The position numbers and the translations under genes were made by a program. From positions 992,001-1,056,000 of the forward strand of contig JAXQJY010000032.1 in NCBI GenBank assembly GCA_037042185.1: a stretch of 64,000 bases of DNA, read 5' to 3'. This document shows, piece after piece, positions 1 through 10,926 of this stretch; the stretch's first letter is position 1; every line of letters starts with the position of its first letter. The notes under the pieces are model-generated. The model worked only from the letters and a program-made list of their open reading frames with translations. It was not told where the DNA came from and searched no databases. The stretch comes from Sordariomycetes sp. S80-01Y (taxonomy: Eukaryota; Ascomycota; Sordariomycetes).

Positions 1-375
1 TCGGAGGACGATCTTGATCTCGGCAATTACAACTGGGCTGTTCCTCAAAGCCATGCTTAGTTCAACTAAAGGCCTAATGTCGCTGTCCGCTGGTCCACAT
101 CATTCACAGGGGAAGGAAGGAAGGCACTGGGGAAGGAGAAGTATCGTTAGCTGGTCATCAATCTACCATCTTCATCAGGGATTGGGAGATAACCCATGGG
201 GTATATGTCGACTTAGTAGCAAAACTTGCCGTTGAGTCAATTTAGCAACGCCGGCATTCTTGCACTTTGCGTTGAGACTGTTAGGGTTAAAAGTATTATG
301 GATTCATGAAGCTGTTCCAATTTTGTTTCCCGTTTTCCATGTTCCAGTATTGAGTCTTGCATTGTTTCGCGTCCC
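1..375. other. left-edge intergenic DNA, no gene seen
   Basis: I see only short open frames with no family resemblance. The right part is the 3' flank of the SDR gene that ends at 376. Confidence 0.5.
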
Positions 376-1164
376 TTATAGCTTATGGATCGGCTCACCC
401 TCGGTAACGGTGATCTTCTCGGCGATAGCCTTATCCACAGCCGACTTCACATCGCTCTCCCCATCGTACATGTCCAGCCAGGCAGTCTCTACCTTGTCCC
501 TGCTCAGAATCTCATCGATGACCTTGGCGACCAACTCGCGGCTGGCGTTGGCGCTCGGCTTGGGCGTCTTCCCCAACAATACACCACCAGCCTTCTCCTC
601 GGTCAACATGCCGGGCCTCAGGCTGATGGTCGAGAGGTGCTTGCTCTTCTTGCCCGTCTCGTACAGCAACTCGTCGGCCGGCACCTTGGCCTTGTAATAG
701 TTGGCCAGGACACCCTCGTTGACCTCCTTCATGTACTTGTCCCACGCACCTTCGGGCCACCAGCTCGCTCCCTGCCTCCTGGATCCAATGTACGAGACCA
801 GCAGGAATTTCTTGACCGTCTCGATATCCGCCGCGGCGTTGATGAAGTGGCTCGCCGCGTCCCTGTCGATCTTGAAAGTCCTTGACGGATCCCCCTTGCC
901 GCCAGCCCCGGCGCTGAAGGCAATGAGATCGGGCTTCACGTCCTTCAAGATCTTGGAGGCGGCGTCCTTGGAGGTCACGTCCTCGATGGAGCTGACGAGC
1001 ACGTTGAGCTTGCCGGGCTTTCCGGCGCCGAGGGCCTCAATGGTGGGAACCTGCTCGGCCGTGCGAATCATGGATGTCACGGTCCAGGAGCGCTGGAGGA
1101 GGAGGGGCGTGAGCAGCTGGGCGATCTTGCCGTGGCCGCCGATGACGAGGACGTGGTGGGACAT
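376..1164 (-). CDS. atypical SDR, NAD(P)-binding Rossmann protein
   Basis: Single-exon gene for 262 residues. The N-terminus begins with a beta strand and a glycine-rich dinucleotide loop (VLVIGGHGKIA, residues 6-16), followed by a helix and further alternating strands, as in atypical or extended short-chain dehydrogenases of the NmrA/NAD(P)H-binding type (resembling yeast YMR090W and bacterial YwnB). A YMKEVNEG segment and the later LRPGMLTEE segment fit the usual SDR active-site and substrate-pocket regions, but a classical YxxxK is not clean, so catalysis is uncertain. No signal peptide or membrane segment is visible, which suggests a soluble cytosolic protein. It is transcribed away from the FMO-like gene starting at 1872 and shares its upstream region. 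The substrate cannot be read from sequence. Confidence 0.85.
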   Translation of the reverse strand: MSHHVLVIGGHGKIAQLLTPLLLQRSWTVTSMIRTAEQVPTIEALGAGKPGKLNVLVSSIEDVTSKDAASKILKDVKPDLIAFSAGAGGKGDPSRTFKIDRDAASHFINAAADIETVKKFLLVSYIGSRRQGASWWPEGAWDKYMKEVNEGVLANYYKAKVPADELLYETGKKSKHLSTISLRPGMLTEEKAGGVLLGKTPKPSANASRELVAKVIDEILSRDKVETAWLDMYDGESDVKSAVDKAIAEKITVTEGEPIHKL

Positions 1165-1871
1165 TTTCTGGATTATGCTTGTTGTTGTTGGTCACAATGA
1201 AGCTGCGCGTTTCTCGGGCGTGCAATTGCTATTATTTGAGACTTTGATGAAGCTCAATTGAGGGAGTCTGGGTCGCTGTGAGGAGCTCTCTGCTTTTAAG
1301 CTTCACCCTCACGAGGCCATGATCGCCCATGACGCAATCCCGCGACTCCGGCTGCCCACGCACCGAACGCGGAGGGGACGGGGTCGGTCGACGCCATTAC
1401 GGACTAAGTGACGTGTAATTGTCGCAATGCGCCCTTGGCTATGTCAGCAAAGCGCGGGATATCATCTCATATAATTATGGGAAATATTATTTTTGTGAGG
1501 GGGCGGAAAAAAAGGGGAAAAGGGGGACGAACTGCCCAGGTCGAGATTAGATAAGCCTTTCTCGGCAGGGTCGCCGGCGCTAGGCTGGATGGGGGCTGGA
1601 CGGTCAACGTCAACAAATCTCACTCATCCACGGCGGGCGCCCGAGACTCAGGCTTCTCATTGAGCGTTGCAAACTTGGTGCTTATGCGGTGACGCGCGTG
1701 AACCACTCACTTGTCAGCATGTCATGAGAGATGTCTAATACCAGGCTCCGACTTAGACTCCGCTCAGTATTTCCTGCCACGCCCTTGTGACTGCCCTCAG
1801 CATCGGCATCCGCAGCCGAGACTACCCACCTAGCCTCGATATCCAGATTCTCCTCTCTACAGTCAAGAGCC
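1165..1871. promoter_or_regulatory. divergent promoter between SDR and FMO genes
   Basis: This 0.7-kb stretch holds no convincing ORF and lies between two gene starts that point away from each other, so it should carry both promoters. An A-rich/G-rich tract near 1500-1530 is the only notable composition feature. Confidence 0.5.
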
Positions 1872-4197
1872 ATGGCGAAGTCGGTCTGTATTGTCGGTAC
1901 GTCTGACACATTCCATGACCAGCTCAGTCTTGACGCGTTCCAGGCGCTGGCCCATCAGGCATTGTCGCAGCAAAGACGTTCCTCCACAACGCCCCTGCTG
2001 GCTCCTTCAAAGTCACCGTCTTCGATGCCCAGAACGACATAGGAGGGCTGTGGCCTACCTCGAAGGAGGACTCCGGGCGACAGGTCCATCCGTTGATGGT
2101 GGCGAATCAGAGCAAGCATACCATGCAATTTAGCGAGCATGCCTGGGACGAGGGCGCGCCGCAGTTTCCGCTGGCCTGGCAGGTCGGACGGTATCTGCAG
2201 GGCTATCTGGATCGATACCTGAAGGGCAGGGACGATTTCGAGCTCAAGACCGAGACGAGGGTTGTCAGCGCGGCACCGAAGAAGCAGGGCCGCGAGGGCT
2301 GGGATGTCACGGTGTCGGGTCAGGGGAAGGACGAAGAGAGGGAATTCGATCTTGTCATTGTGGCATCCGGCTTCTTTGGGAAGCCAATTATACCGAAAGC
2401 CTTGAGTGGAGCTTCGGATGTCCCCGTCGTCCACAGCAGCGCGTACCGTGATCTCAAGGGTTTGTTGGGAAAGGGAAGACCTGGCGGAGGCAAGATATTG
2501 GTTGTTGGCGGCCAGATGTCAGGTGTCGAAATCGCCGGGACTATCGCTTCGCACCTCTCCTCGGTTGCCAACGCACCTGAGGAGTCTGATATTCAGGGCA
2601 TTGAGAAGTACAGCGTTCACCACGTCATTCAGCGACCTATATGGATCTTCCCGCTGTTCACCAGCCCTCAGGTACCTTGAAATCCATCTCAAAAGACCAT
2701 CTCAGTGCTGACCATGTAATACAGCCTGGGGCGGCCGCCGCCCCATTCTTACCGTTCGATTTAGGATCCTACAACCTCAACAATAGGCCACATCCGCTCG
2801 TCAATAGCCAAGGTCACATCACCGAGGACGTCGCCAAGACCGTTCATGGGATCTTCAGGGGTGTCCTTGGGAGCGACCAAGCTGTGTACTCCAGACACTT
2901 GGCTGTCACAGATGAAGAGCAGACCAAACCGCCATACCTCGCCGTTAGCGACTGGTACTGCGAGTTTGTGCGCTCTGGGCTGATCACTCTGTCTAAAGGC
3001 AAGGTTGACTCCTTGGAGGGCACCACAGCAACGCTGTCACCTAACAACGAGAGGGTGGATGATATCGCCGCGGTGGTCCTCGCGACCGGTTTCGACGCCT
3101 CGCCGTGTCTAGACTTTCTTCCTCAAGACATTCGCCAAACACTGAGCTACTCACCAAGCCACGTCGATCAGCCGGTCGCCCTAGCTTTCCACGGCACTCA
3201 CCACGCCGACGTTCCAGGGCTGGGCTTCGTCGGCTTCTACAGGTCCCCGTACTGGGGGGTGATGCAGATGCAAGCTCGTTTCCTGGCGAGGTACTGGTCT
3301 CGGTCCACAGACAATGACTCTTCGAAATTGGCGGAGAAGCTGGAGCAGGATGTGTCGATACGCAGAACGCTTGATCTAAGAGACGACCCACGCTGCTCCC
3401 AGTTCCCGATGGGCGATTACCCCTATCTGGTGCAAGAGATGGCGGAGGCCCTCGGCATCCCCATCACAGAGCCCCTCGTCGAGGGACTGCCAAAGCTGCC
3501 TCACAACGACAAACCGCTGGACGTCCTCACCCCTGCTCGGCATCCCGACCCAACAGACACAGACGCCGCCAAGGCCGATGGGCTCAAGCTCCGCGAAGAC
3601 ACCCACGGCGTCGCCCTCGCCGGTCTGACAAGCCCCCGCTTCGTGGCCCGCGCCGTCTTCCGCTCCCTCCTCGGGAGCTGGCGTCTCGAGCGCGACCTCA
3701 GCTCCAAGCTCCCCTCGCACCCGTCCGGCCACTTCTCCGGCACGGCGCACTTCCACCTCCGCAGGACGACGCGCCACGGGCTGCAATGCGCCGGCGACCC
3801 CGCCTCCGCGTCGCCGGATCCGGATCCGGAGGGGCTGGAGTACCTCTACATCGAGGAGGGCGAGTTCAAGACGGAGTCGGGCTTCGGTTTCAAGGCTACG
3901 CGGCGGTACATCTGGCGCTACGACGAGGCGAGGGACAAGCTGAGCGTCTGGTTCGTGAAGCCCGAGGAGCTGAAGACGGCGGATTACCTGTTCCACGAGG
4001 TCGAGTTCAAGATGCCCAAAGATAGAACGAGCGACGAGGGGTGGAAGGCTGGGGCGGGACACCTGTGCATCGATGACTTCTACGATGTGGAGTATGGGTT
4101 CAAGTTCCAGGCTGTGAATCTGAAGGAGTGGAGCGTTGGTTACAATGTTAGGGGGCCGAAGAAGGACTATACCATCAGGGGCAGGTATACGAGGTAA
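1872..4197 (+). CDS. FAD-dependent monooxygenase (FMO-like) fused to a DUF6314 domain
   Basis: Inferred exons are 1872-1896, 1944-2671 and 2725-4197, giving about 741 residues. The first intron (47 bp) splits the FAD-binding loop: exon 1 ends in CIVG and exon 2 resumes with AGPSG, restoring GAGPSG at residues 9-14. A second glycine-rich loop (VVGGQMSG, about 195-202) fits the NADPH site, and LATGFD near 370-374 is the ATG motif of flavin-dependent monooxygenases. From about residue 565 a separate domain follows with GSWRLERDL, SGHFSGTAHF, YIEEGEF, RYIWRYD, HLCIDDFYDVEY and GPKKDYTIRGRY. These are the marks of the fungal DUF6314 domain, whose role is unknown to me. The fusion suggests an N-oxygenase, S-oxygenase or Baeyer-Villiger-type enzyme with an added lipocalin-like or substrate-handling module; that is inference. 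Confidence 0.88.
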
Positions 4198-4823
4198 TGC
4201 ATTGCGAACCTGCCATACAAGGGTACTCAATCTGCTGTTGGGAGAGTTTGTGTTGCCCTCGAATAGAACACTCCCCTAGCTGGGGCCTTCTGCATCGACT
4301 CACTTGTCGAAGAGCCAAAATGAGGCGCGTGCAGGACACATGAGGATATCTGTGTTAGGATAATATAATGACGCGACACTTCCAAGACTGAAGTCTAGTC
4401 TAGAAGGCGCAGCAGGGGAGAGATCTGCGATGGTGCGTTCAGAGTGTGTTTCACCATCCGAGATAGAAGGGTGTTGTGATTGACAAGTAGCGCCTCTGGA
4501 GAAGCACATCGGTTGACTAATTTGCTCACCGGTATGCACGTCTGTCACATTCCGCTTTGACTTCCCTTCCCGCAGGTGTAGATCGCCTAACACCCAGCGA
4601 GCCCTTCGCCGACTCCTGCTCCGATTTGCTGATCGCTGGCGTGTAGGCATGGTACATAGCCGCCGCACATGTCCAAGATCGGGAGCCAACCGAGGGGGCG
4701 GATGCAGGTCTTCGAATCAGGTAATGGGAGCGGCGTGGCCGTTGTTCCATCAAGATGATTACGAAATTGCAGAGGCTCTAGAATCCTTTGTCGTGCAAGA
4801 TTTTTATGTTGGCTGCTGCTTCT
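4198..4823. other. convergent intergenic spacer
   Basis: The spacer separates the 3' ends of the FMO-like gene and the reductase on the other strand. Short open frames on the minus strand (4300-4753) show no family features, so I call no gene. Confidence 0.5.
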
Positions 4824-5465
4824 TCAGTAGGCTATCGGTGCAGAGCTGGCTGCAGCACCAGGGACTGAGTCAGGGTCCTGTTTGGGTTGCTTTTTCGACA
4901 CAGGGATAACACAACCATCCGGCAGCTCACCGTAGATGACATCGTACTTTGTCATCAGGATCCCGGAATCCAGCTTTGTCACTGACCGCAGGGCAAGCTC
5001 GGAGCTGCCTCCGTCTCTCCTGCTTCTCGTCGAGATAAGCTTGTAGCCCGAGCCGAGCAGCACCGGCATGATTGCAGCCTCCACGGTGTCCAATAAGCCA
5101 GCCGCGAGGCACTCACTCGCCAACCAACCCCCGCCCATAAGCCAGATGCTTTGCCCTGTCTGCTTTTTCAACGCTCGGATGTGGTCAATAACACCATTTG
5201 CAAGTACTGTGATGCCGGGGTGTTCATGTGCCGTAAGCGATCGACTGACCACTACAATGCTCTCTTTCGGACGACCCTTGAATGGTTGGAAGCTCGGATC
5301 TGCAGTGACAGCCTCGTATGTCTTGCGACCCATGACAAAAACATCGAAACTGGCATACAGAGCGACAAAGTCGATGGTCGGATCTTGGATTATCCAATCC
5401 GTGGACTCGTCCTCCGGCGCGATGAAGCCGTCGAGGGAAATAGCGACGTTGTAACGCAGCAGCAT
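4824..5465 (-). CDS. RibD C-terminal/DHFR-fold reductase
   Basis: Single exon, 213 residues. The start MLLRYNVAISLDGFIA, followed by VMGRKTYE near residue 45, WLMGGGWLASECL near 108 and a VLLGSGYKLI segment near 136, is the pattern of the dihydrofolate-reductase-like RibD_C family (bacterial YyaP/YwjB relatives). This family uses NADPH with a pteridine or riboflavin-precursor substrate. The last 40 or so residues are a low-complexity tail not expected in the family. No targeting signal is evident. The small size and lack of a deaminase domain argue against a complete riboflavin-pathway RibD, so the true substrate is open. The ATG at 5465 sits directly before the family's N-terminal strand, which supports this start. 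Confidence 0.85.
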   Translation of the reverse strand: MLLRYNVAISLDGFIAPEDESTDWIIQDPTIDFVALYASFDVFVMGRKTYEAVTADPSFQPFKGRPKESIVVVSRSLTAHEHPGITVLANGVIDHIRALKKQTGQSIWLMGGGWLASECLAAGLLDTVEAAIMPVLLGSGYKLISTRSRRDGGSSELALRSVTKLDSGILMTKYDVIYGELPDGCVIPVSKKQPKQDPDSVPGAAASSAPIAY

Positions 5466-7467
5466 GGTGATGGCGTGCCTGTGACTGCGGCAGGGCCGTG
5501 CATGTTTGGTCTCTCTGGTATAAGAACGAGTTTCACATGAAGGCGACGGACTCGAACTTATAGGAGAAGTTTTTGATTAGCAAAAGTAGTTCAACGGGTA
5601 TTTGTTTCGATTGAGTGGCATCGTATAACTCGGGTTGCTCATCATGAGGTTCATTTGCGTGCACCATTCGGTGGACGTTGCACTCCGTGATTCACGACTG
5701 AGGCTCTCGGTTGTCGCTCGAGTGATACGGCAGGGCCTGGGCGGTGGTTCGTGCGGCAGCGCGGGGGTTTCGACCGGCGTGGGTGGTGGGGGGCGTGCGA
5801 TGACATTCGCGTCGCAGTCGGCCGAGTCTGACGATCCTGAACCCGCCCGTTTGAGCCTATTTTGACTTGTCGATGTGCAAAGTCTGTCGCTGGCAGTTGG
5901 GGGTTGGCCGGATGTGACTGCCGGCCTGACACTTGGGGGCGTCGTCTAGCCGTTCGAGTCCGCACGGGGTAGTGTGAAAGCCAGCTAAGTCATACCTACC
6001 TGAAGTTAGGTAGCCCGAGTCCGAGGCTGGAGAAGCCGTTGGTTGGAAGTAAAGGTTCCGAGGCGGTAAAGTTTGGGTTGGCCGTCGCATCAATGCCGCC
6101 CAGCAATCAGCCGCTGCGACCTTGTATTAGCTGATCCCCCCTCCCCCAGAAAGGCTGTTGGGTGTCTTGTCCCCAGCAAGGCCGAGCGAGTTTGACGCGT
6201 CCAGCTTCTTCGTGGTGCCAAGATGAGGCGGCCTGCAAGCCACCATCCACAGGCGGCCGCTCACAGCCGCTCCTCCAACCACCATCGGCTTAACGTTAGG
6301 AAAGGTGGTAGGGCTCGTAAGGGCTCTCCGGGGCTGCTCGGGGCTCTTGAATCGCCATGCATCGCCATGCAAGGGCAATGCTGGTAGAGCTTTACGGTTG
6401 GAATACTGTTGCCTTGAGGCAGAGGCCGCGAGGGGAAGGTCCCTGGTTCGGCTGCCGTGCGTGGTCGCTTCGAGATTTAGTTCAGGGTGTCGGCGATGCA
6501 TCTGGCAGGGGTTGTAAGCCCAATTGGTGGTCGCGGAAGCCCCGCTGTGACGCCGCGACGGAGGCGATCGACCGAGTTTACTGGTGCTCGCTGAGAGAGA
6601 CAGATGAGAGAGGCAGATGAAGCTTCATGCGAGGTTTGGGAGGGGCGATGTGCATTGACGGGGGACGCGAGGCGATCACCCGGCGCACATTGGGCCGAGG
6701 TTTTATCCAAGTGAGGTACGACGCACGCTGTACTCCCTAAGGTACCTGCTGTACCGACTGTACCATGCTGTACTTGCTCTCGTTCCAGCTGCCAGTCTGG
6801 GGTTACCAAGGATGGCATCTCCAAGTTGAGGCAGGCAAGAAGAAGCTATGACGGGCATTGGAACGAATCCTTGAAACCTCAGGCTGTGAGGTAGGTAAAG
6901 GTACACACCATGGTACAGGAGGTGCTTCCTAGCACCAGCAGAACCTCAGGTATGTCCAAGTTCACTGTTCCCAGACGATTGGCCTGTAAACCCCCGAGCC
7001 CGCTGTCCACTCCATGTCCACTTCAATTCCAGCCGCTCCTTCCAAGCTCCAGGGCTCCTCCGCTGCCTCAAATCGCGCCGCGCCCCTCAACCTGAAGTCC
7101 AGCCGATGCGCTCCTTCGAGTTCCACGTCAGGTTCCTCGCCTCTCCTTCGACCTGTTCTCCTTTGCATCCTCCTCCCAAACTTTCCCTTCAAACAAAATC
7201 TTCGCGAAATCAACATCCTCGACCTCCACCAGCTTTGCGACGCAGGCCTGTCCAGTCTGTACCTACGATCCCCCGCTGCACGCCAGTCCCGATTCCACGG
7301 TCGCGGTTCACAACCCCTCGAGGCTCGAGCTCAACCCTTCCCCACGCATCCCCCCAGCCCTGCTTCGTGGGCGCGAGCCCCGCGACATTCGCGAATTGAC
7401 GGCACTGCGCGACCAATTCAGCTTCACGAAGAGCTGTCAGCTGTCGCATCACAGCTTGGTCCGGAAG
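5466..7467. other. 2-kb intergenic region with short GTACC/TACCT repeats
   Basis: I find no gene. The stretch contains scattered imperfect copies of TACCT/AGGTA and GTACC motifs (for example a near-palindrome at about 5994-6013 and several copies at 6714-6780 and 6889-6915). The right end (about 7020-7467) is pyrimidine-rich and probably is the promoter and 5' leader of the propeller gene. Confidence 0.4.
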
Positions 7468-8565
7468 ATGAGTCCGGTCAATGGCGTCATGACCAATGGC
7501 GTCGGGGGTCCCAAGCAGAACTTCGACCCCCGTCTGCACGACATAGTCCTTGTCGACCAGCTGCCTTCGGACATGTGGAGTGAGGGCGTCGCCGTCCGTC
7601 CCAGTGGCGACGTCCTCACCACGCGACTTGACGACCCGGATCTGTACGTCATCAATTGCGCCTCGGCCGGTCCGCTCGAGAATGAGTTCGACTCGGTTCC
7701 GCCTCAATTAGTACACCGCTTTGCTCCCGAGGCCAATGGTTGCTTCAACATTTGCAGGATGCAGGGCACGGAGCGCGAGGAGTATGCCGTCATCTCGGGG
7801 AACGCCGATCTGGCCAACGGCAAGTTTTCTAGTTGGGCGTGTTGGCGCATAGTGATGCCATCTGAAGACAGCGAGGACGAGCCCGAAATCACCAAGATGT
7901 CCGATTTGAAGGATGCGCACTTTCTGATGGGCATCGTTGCGCTGTCGAATAATACATTGGCTGTCGTCGACTCGAACAAGGGCTGCGTGTGGCGCATCGA
8001 TGTTCCAACCGGCAAGGTCACGATCCTGCTGGAAGAGCCTGAGATGGCGCCACCGCAAGGCGTCGAGACGATATTCGGCATGAACCGTGTACAGTTTACC
8101 GACAAGTTTGGCTGGTTCATCAACACCGGGAACGGCACCTTCTATCGCTTCCCCATCAAGAAGACTGAGGACGGCGATAGCGTTGAGCGATCAGGTCCGG
8201 TCGAGGTTGTCGCCTCTGGTTTCGAAAACGTAGACGGTCTTGTTATGACCAAGGATGGCAGCGCGGGGTACATGTGCAGCTTCTCGTCAGGACACCTCTG
8301 GCGAGTCGATCTAGATGGTCCTGGTGGTTCAGGAAAAGGCACGACCCATGTTGTCCGCAAGGATCTCGTATCGCCGACAGGCATGGACCTGGTCTACCAC
8401 AAGAACGAACCCAAGCCATCGCTGTACGTTATTTGCTGTGGCATGGTTGATCTGGGACTGCTGGACGGTGAGCGCGGGCACTGGCTGGGGCTAGGCAACA
8501 TTGATCGCTCGAAACTACAGATCCACGTCACGGTCACGACTGAAGTTACATACGAGTACATTTAG
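7468..8565 (+). CDS. SMP-30/gluconolactonase-like six-bladed beta-propeller protein
   Basis: Single exon, 365 residues from the first in-frame ATG at 7468. The protein repeats the pattern of a six-bladed propeller: WSEGVAVRPSGDVLTTR (blade 1), GIVALSNNTLAVVDSNKGCVWRID (mid), NVDGLVMTKDGSAGYMCSFSSGHLWRVD and SPTGMDLVYHKNEPKPSLYVI (last blades). The spacing of SEG, NTLAVVDS and LWRVD segments fits SMP-30/LRE or strictosidine-synthase-like folds, in which acidic residues coordinate a divalent metal and the reaction is lactone hydrolysis or similar. There is no clear secretion signal. It stands alone, with long spacers on both sides, so the context gives no substrate. Confidence 0.75.
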   Translation: MSPVNGVMTNGVGGPKQNFDPRLHDIVLVDQLPSDMWSEGVAVRPSGDVLTTRLDDPDLYVINCASAGPLENEFDSVPPQLVHRFAPEANGCFNICRMQGTEREEYAVISGNADLANGKFSSWACWRIVMPSEDSEDEPEITKMSDLKDAHFLMGIVALSNNTLAVVDSNKGCVWRIDVPTGKVTILLEEPEMAPPQGVETIFGMNRVQFTDKFGWFINTGNGTFYRFPIKKTEDGDSVERSGPVEVVASGFENVDGLVMTKDGSAGYMCSFSSGHLWRVDLDGPGGSGKGTTHVVRKDLVSPTGMDLVYHKNEPKPSLYVICCGMVDLGLLDGERGHWLGLGNIDRSKLQIHVTVTTEVTYEYI

Positions 8566-9538
8566 GATTTGAAAAGGGATGTCGAGGCATTTTGGCCTTT
8601 TGGATACATACATGAGGTTCCTTCATTTTTTCCCTATTAGTTCAATCATACCCAGAGAGCGATATAGGCAGTTTTGGCGATATACACGATTTGCCCGTCA
8701 GTCGATGACTTTTGATTTGATTCTTCGCGAAACTAGCTGCCAGCTCGTGATCTGGATCTGAATGTAGTTACGGCTGCCTGGTGACGGTACTTGGAGTTAC
8801 AATTGCCCACGGAATGCATCAGTGCATCTCGTCGAAACAGAGATCTACCTGGCAGCTTGTGGGAATGCATGAGCGCCCGACCTATGAGGCTCTCAAAGAT
8901 GGCATTCTAGAGGGCGCATGGGAAAGTCACTCGAAATCGGATTCGACTTTGCGTACCCCGCAATCGAGGACTGCCGCGATTTCCACCCGAGCCCCGGAAT
9001 CAACGACGCAACCCGTCATCCAACCCTCTCAGCACGTCCTACGAACAGCCACACCCCTCTCTCGGTGGCTAAGCTTCCCGCATTAGGCAATGATATTTAC
9101 CATCTCACACGAGTGGCTGAGGTCTAGCATGTGCTTCGCAAGGCTGGATTCGTGAAGTCTAATGGGCTTACGTGGCAGAAAATGCGTACGTACATGTTAA
9201 AATGCCCTACTCAACAAACCCGGCCAGGCATTGGCGACGTTTTAGATGGAGTTGATAGGTGCGGAAGCTCGAGCTTGGGAGCGGAACAGCGTCCCGGGGT
9301 GAATGGTCCAGATCAGGACTTGCAGGATACAATCCAGTGTAGCAATGTTCAATCATCAACAGGCACTATCGAAGAGGCGTGCATGCACAGTCCATTCGTG
9401 TCATGGCGTGGTGATTGCATCCTCCTCTCGTTGCCGTTGAAGCTCGATCACGCGCGGGGCTGAACAAGATCGGTGATAATCGAGGACGTGGCGACTTCAC
9501 AACGCTGGAGTGAATTCTCAGTGTAGGGCCACTAGTGT
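8566..9538. other. intergenic, no gene seen
   Basis: About 1 kb between the 3' ends of the propeller gene and of the DUF2236 oxygenase gene. No coding signal or repeat stands out. Confidence 0.5.
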
Positions 9539-10926
9539 TTACCCTTGAAGGGTCAATTTACCAATGTAGACAGTAGCGAGAACTGAGCTCAAAATGGCGA
9601 AGAACAACCCAGCAATTCCAACTTCAATCCGTCTTTGCCAGAAGTACACCCTGGGGTGTCTCGTTTTCTGAGCACTCTTCTCCTGCGGGACCTTGGCTAG
9701 GGAAGGCAAATACTGGAAGTGGTAATTTGATGTGCCTCCCAGCCCACTTCGAATCACCTCTGGCAAGACTCTGCGGAACAGCTGCACCGCATGTTAGCTT
9801 CGTGACGCAGAGGCACGTAATACGCGGAGGTGTTGGTACTTACGCTGATAAAGTAGTCATCGATGCGTTTATCGAGTTTTTGTGCCACGGTGACGAGATA
9901 CACAATCGAGCATACCGCTTTGAAGGCAAGATACGCAAAAACTCCCGGCCTGCTGATGCCAAGCTGCTCACAGAGCTCCGGCTTGTTGAAGTGTCTACAG
10001 CCCGCATAGATGAGATCCTTGGAGAGGAAGAAGGGCGGACTGTCTGCCAGGCAGTCTATGAAGGCGTGCGCGATCTTCCGAGACGACTCGGTGGGCTGCT
10101 GCTTGCGGGCCAGCATGGCCATCATTGTATCCCTGGCGCGAGCAGCAGAATCAAAGTACTCCGGAGGTGACCCCAGAAGATAGCTCAAGTACTGATAGAG
10201 AGCAATGAAGTCTTCCGTCTCCGACTCGCCCGGGTTGATGCCCAGCTGCGGCAACTGCACCCAGACCGGATTGCAGCAGAAGAAGGTGACGGTCAGGATG
10301 GAGTCGTACACGTTGATTGGAAGCCCGAGTTTATCTGTGTCGTAGTAGCTCGGCCTCTCACTCGCCAGACGGTTGATCCTCCGACGAACGCTGGCGTGCA
10401 GAAGACGGACCCTGATCGTCGAGGCGTGGCCTCCACCTCCGGGCTGGATGGACGAAAGAGACTCTGTTGCCTCGACGACCCACTGGAACGTCTCGAGGAC
10501 GCGCTTCATAAGATTGCGCTTGGACAGGCCGCCCGTCCGAACCAGAACCTCTGCAGGTCCGAAGGCTGCCACGTTTTCCCCGATGAACCCTTGCAACGCG
10601 AAGCCGAGCATGTTTGCGACGGCGTACCGGTGGAAGAAGCGCTGCCCTCTCTCGATGGAGCCCCAATCTACCCAGTCCGGAACGCATTGCGTCTGTTCCC
10701 ATAGCCTTTGGAGAGCCGGATGGGCGGAATGGTGCTCGCTCAACACTGCAAAGAGGTCGCTTCGAGGGATCGGACAGCCTTTCGTGGAATCTTCGTTGAT
10801 GATCTCGTACAGCTTTTCGACGGCTTCTGAGGCTATGTCATCCTGCTCATATCTCAGGCGCGCCAACGTGTGGTCAGCAAGGAGCTCAGACCGTGGGTCT
10901 TCATACTTTCTGTCGGAACCTTCCAT
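9539..10926 (-). CDS. DUF2236 / ER-bound oxygenase (mpaB, rubber-oxygenase family)
   Basis: Two inferred exons, 10926-9844 and 9781-9539, joined across a 61-bp intron, give about 441 residues. The core has WVDWGSIERGQRFFHRYA near residues 88-105 and RVRLLHASVRRRI near 172-184. The histidine at 177 matches the conserved LxHAxxR signature of the DUF2236/mpaB and Lcp rubber-oxygenase family, a haem-type oxygenase fold. The short second exon adds a C-terminal membrane segment (AGLFFAILSSVLATVYIG), agreeing with membrane attachment. In mycophenolic acid biosynthesis MpaB cleaves a prenyl side chain oxidatively. Here the gene is divergent from a terpene cyclase 523 bp away, so oxidation of its terpene product is a reasonable guess. 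The exon join is supported by both splice sites and the restored frame. Confidence 0.85.

Noticed and set aside
3376-4230. 284-residue open frame on the minus strand opposite the DUF6314 domain
   Set aside because: It lies wholly within a well-supported gene on the other strand, has only low-complexity L/V/R/E-rich text and no family motif. High GC at third positions explains it.
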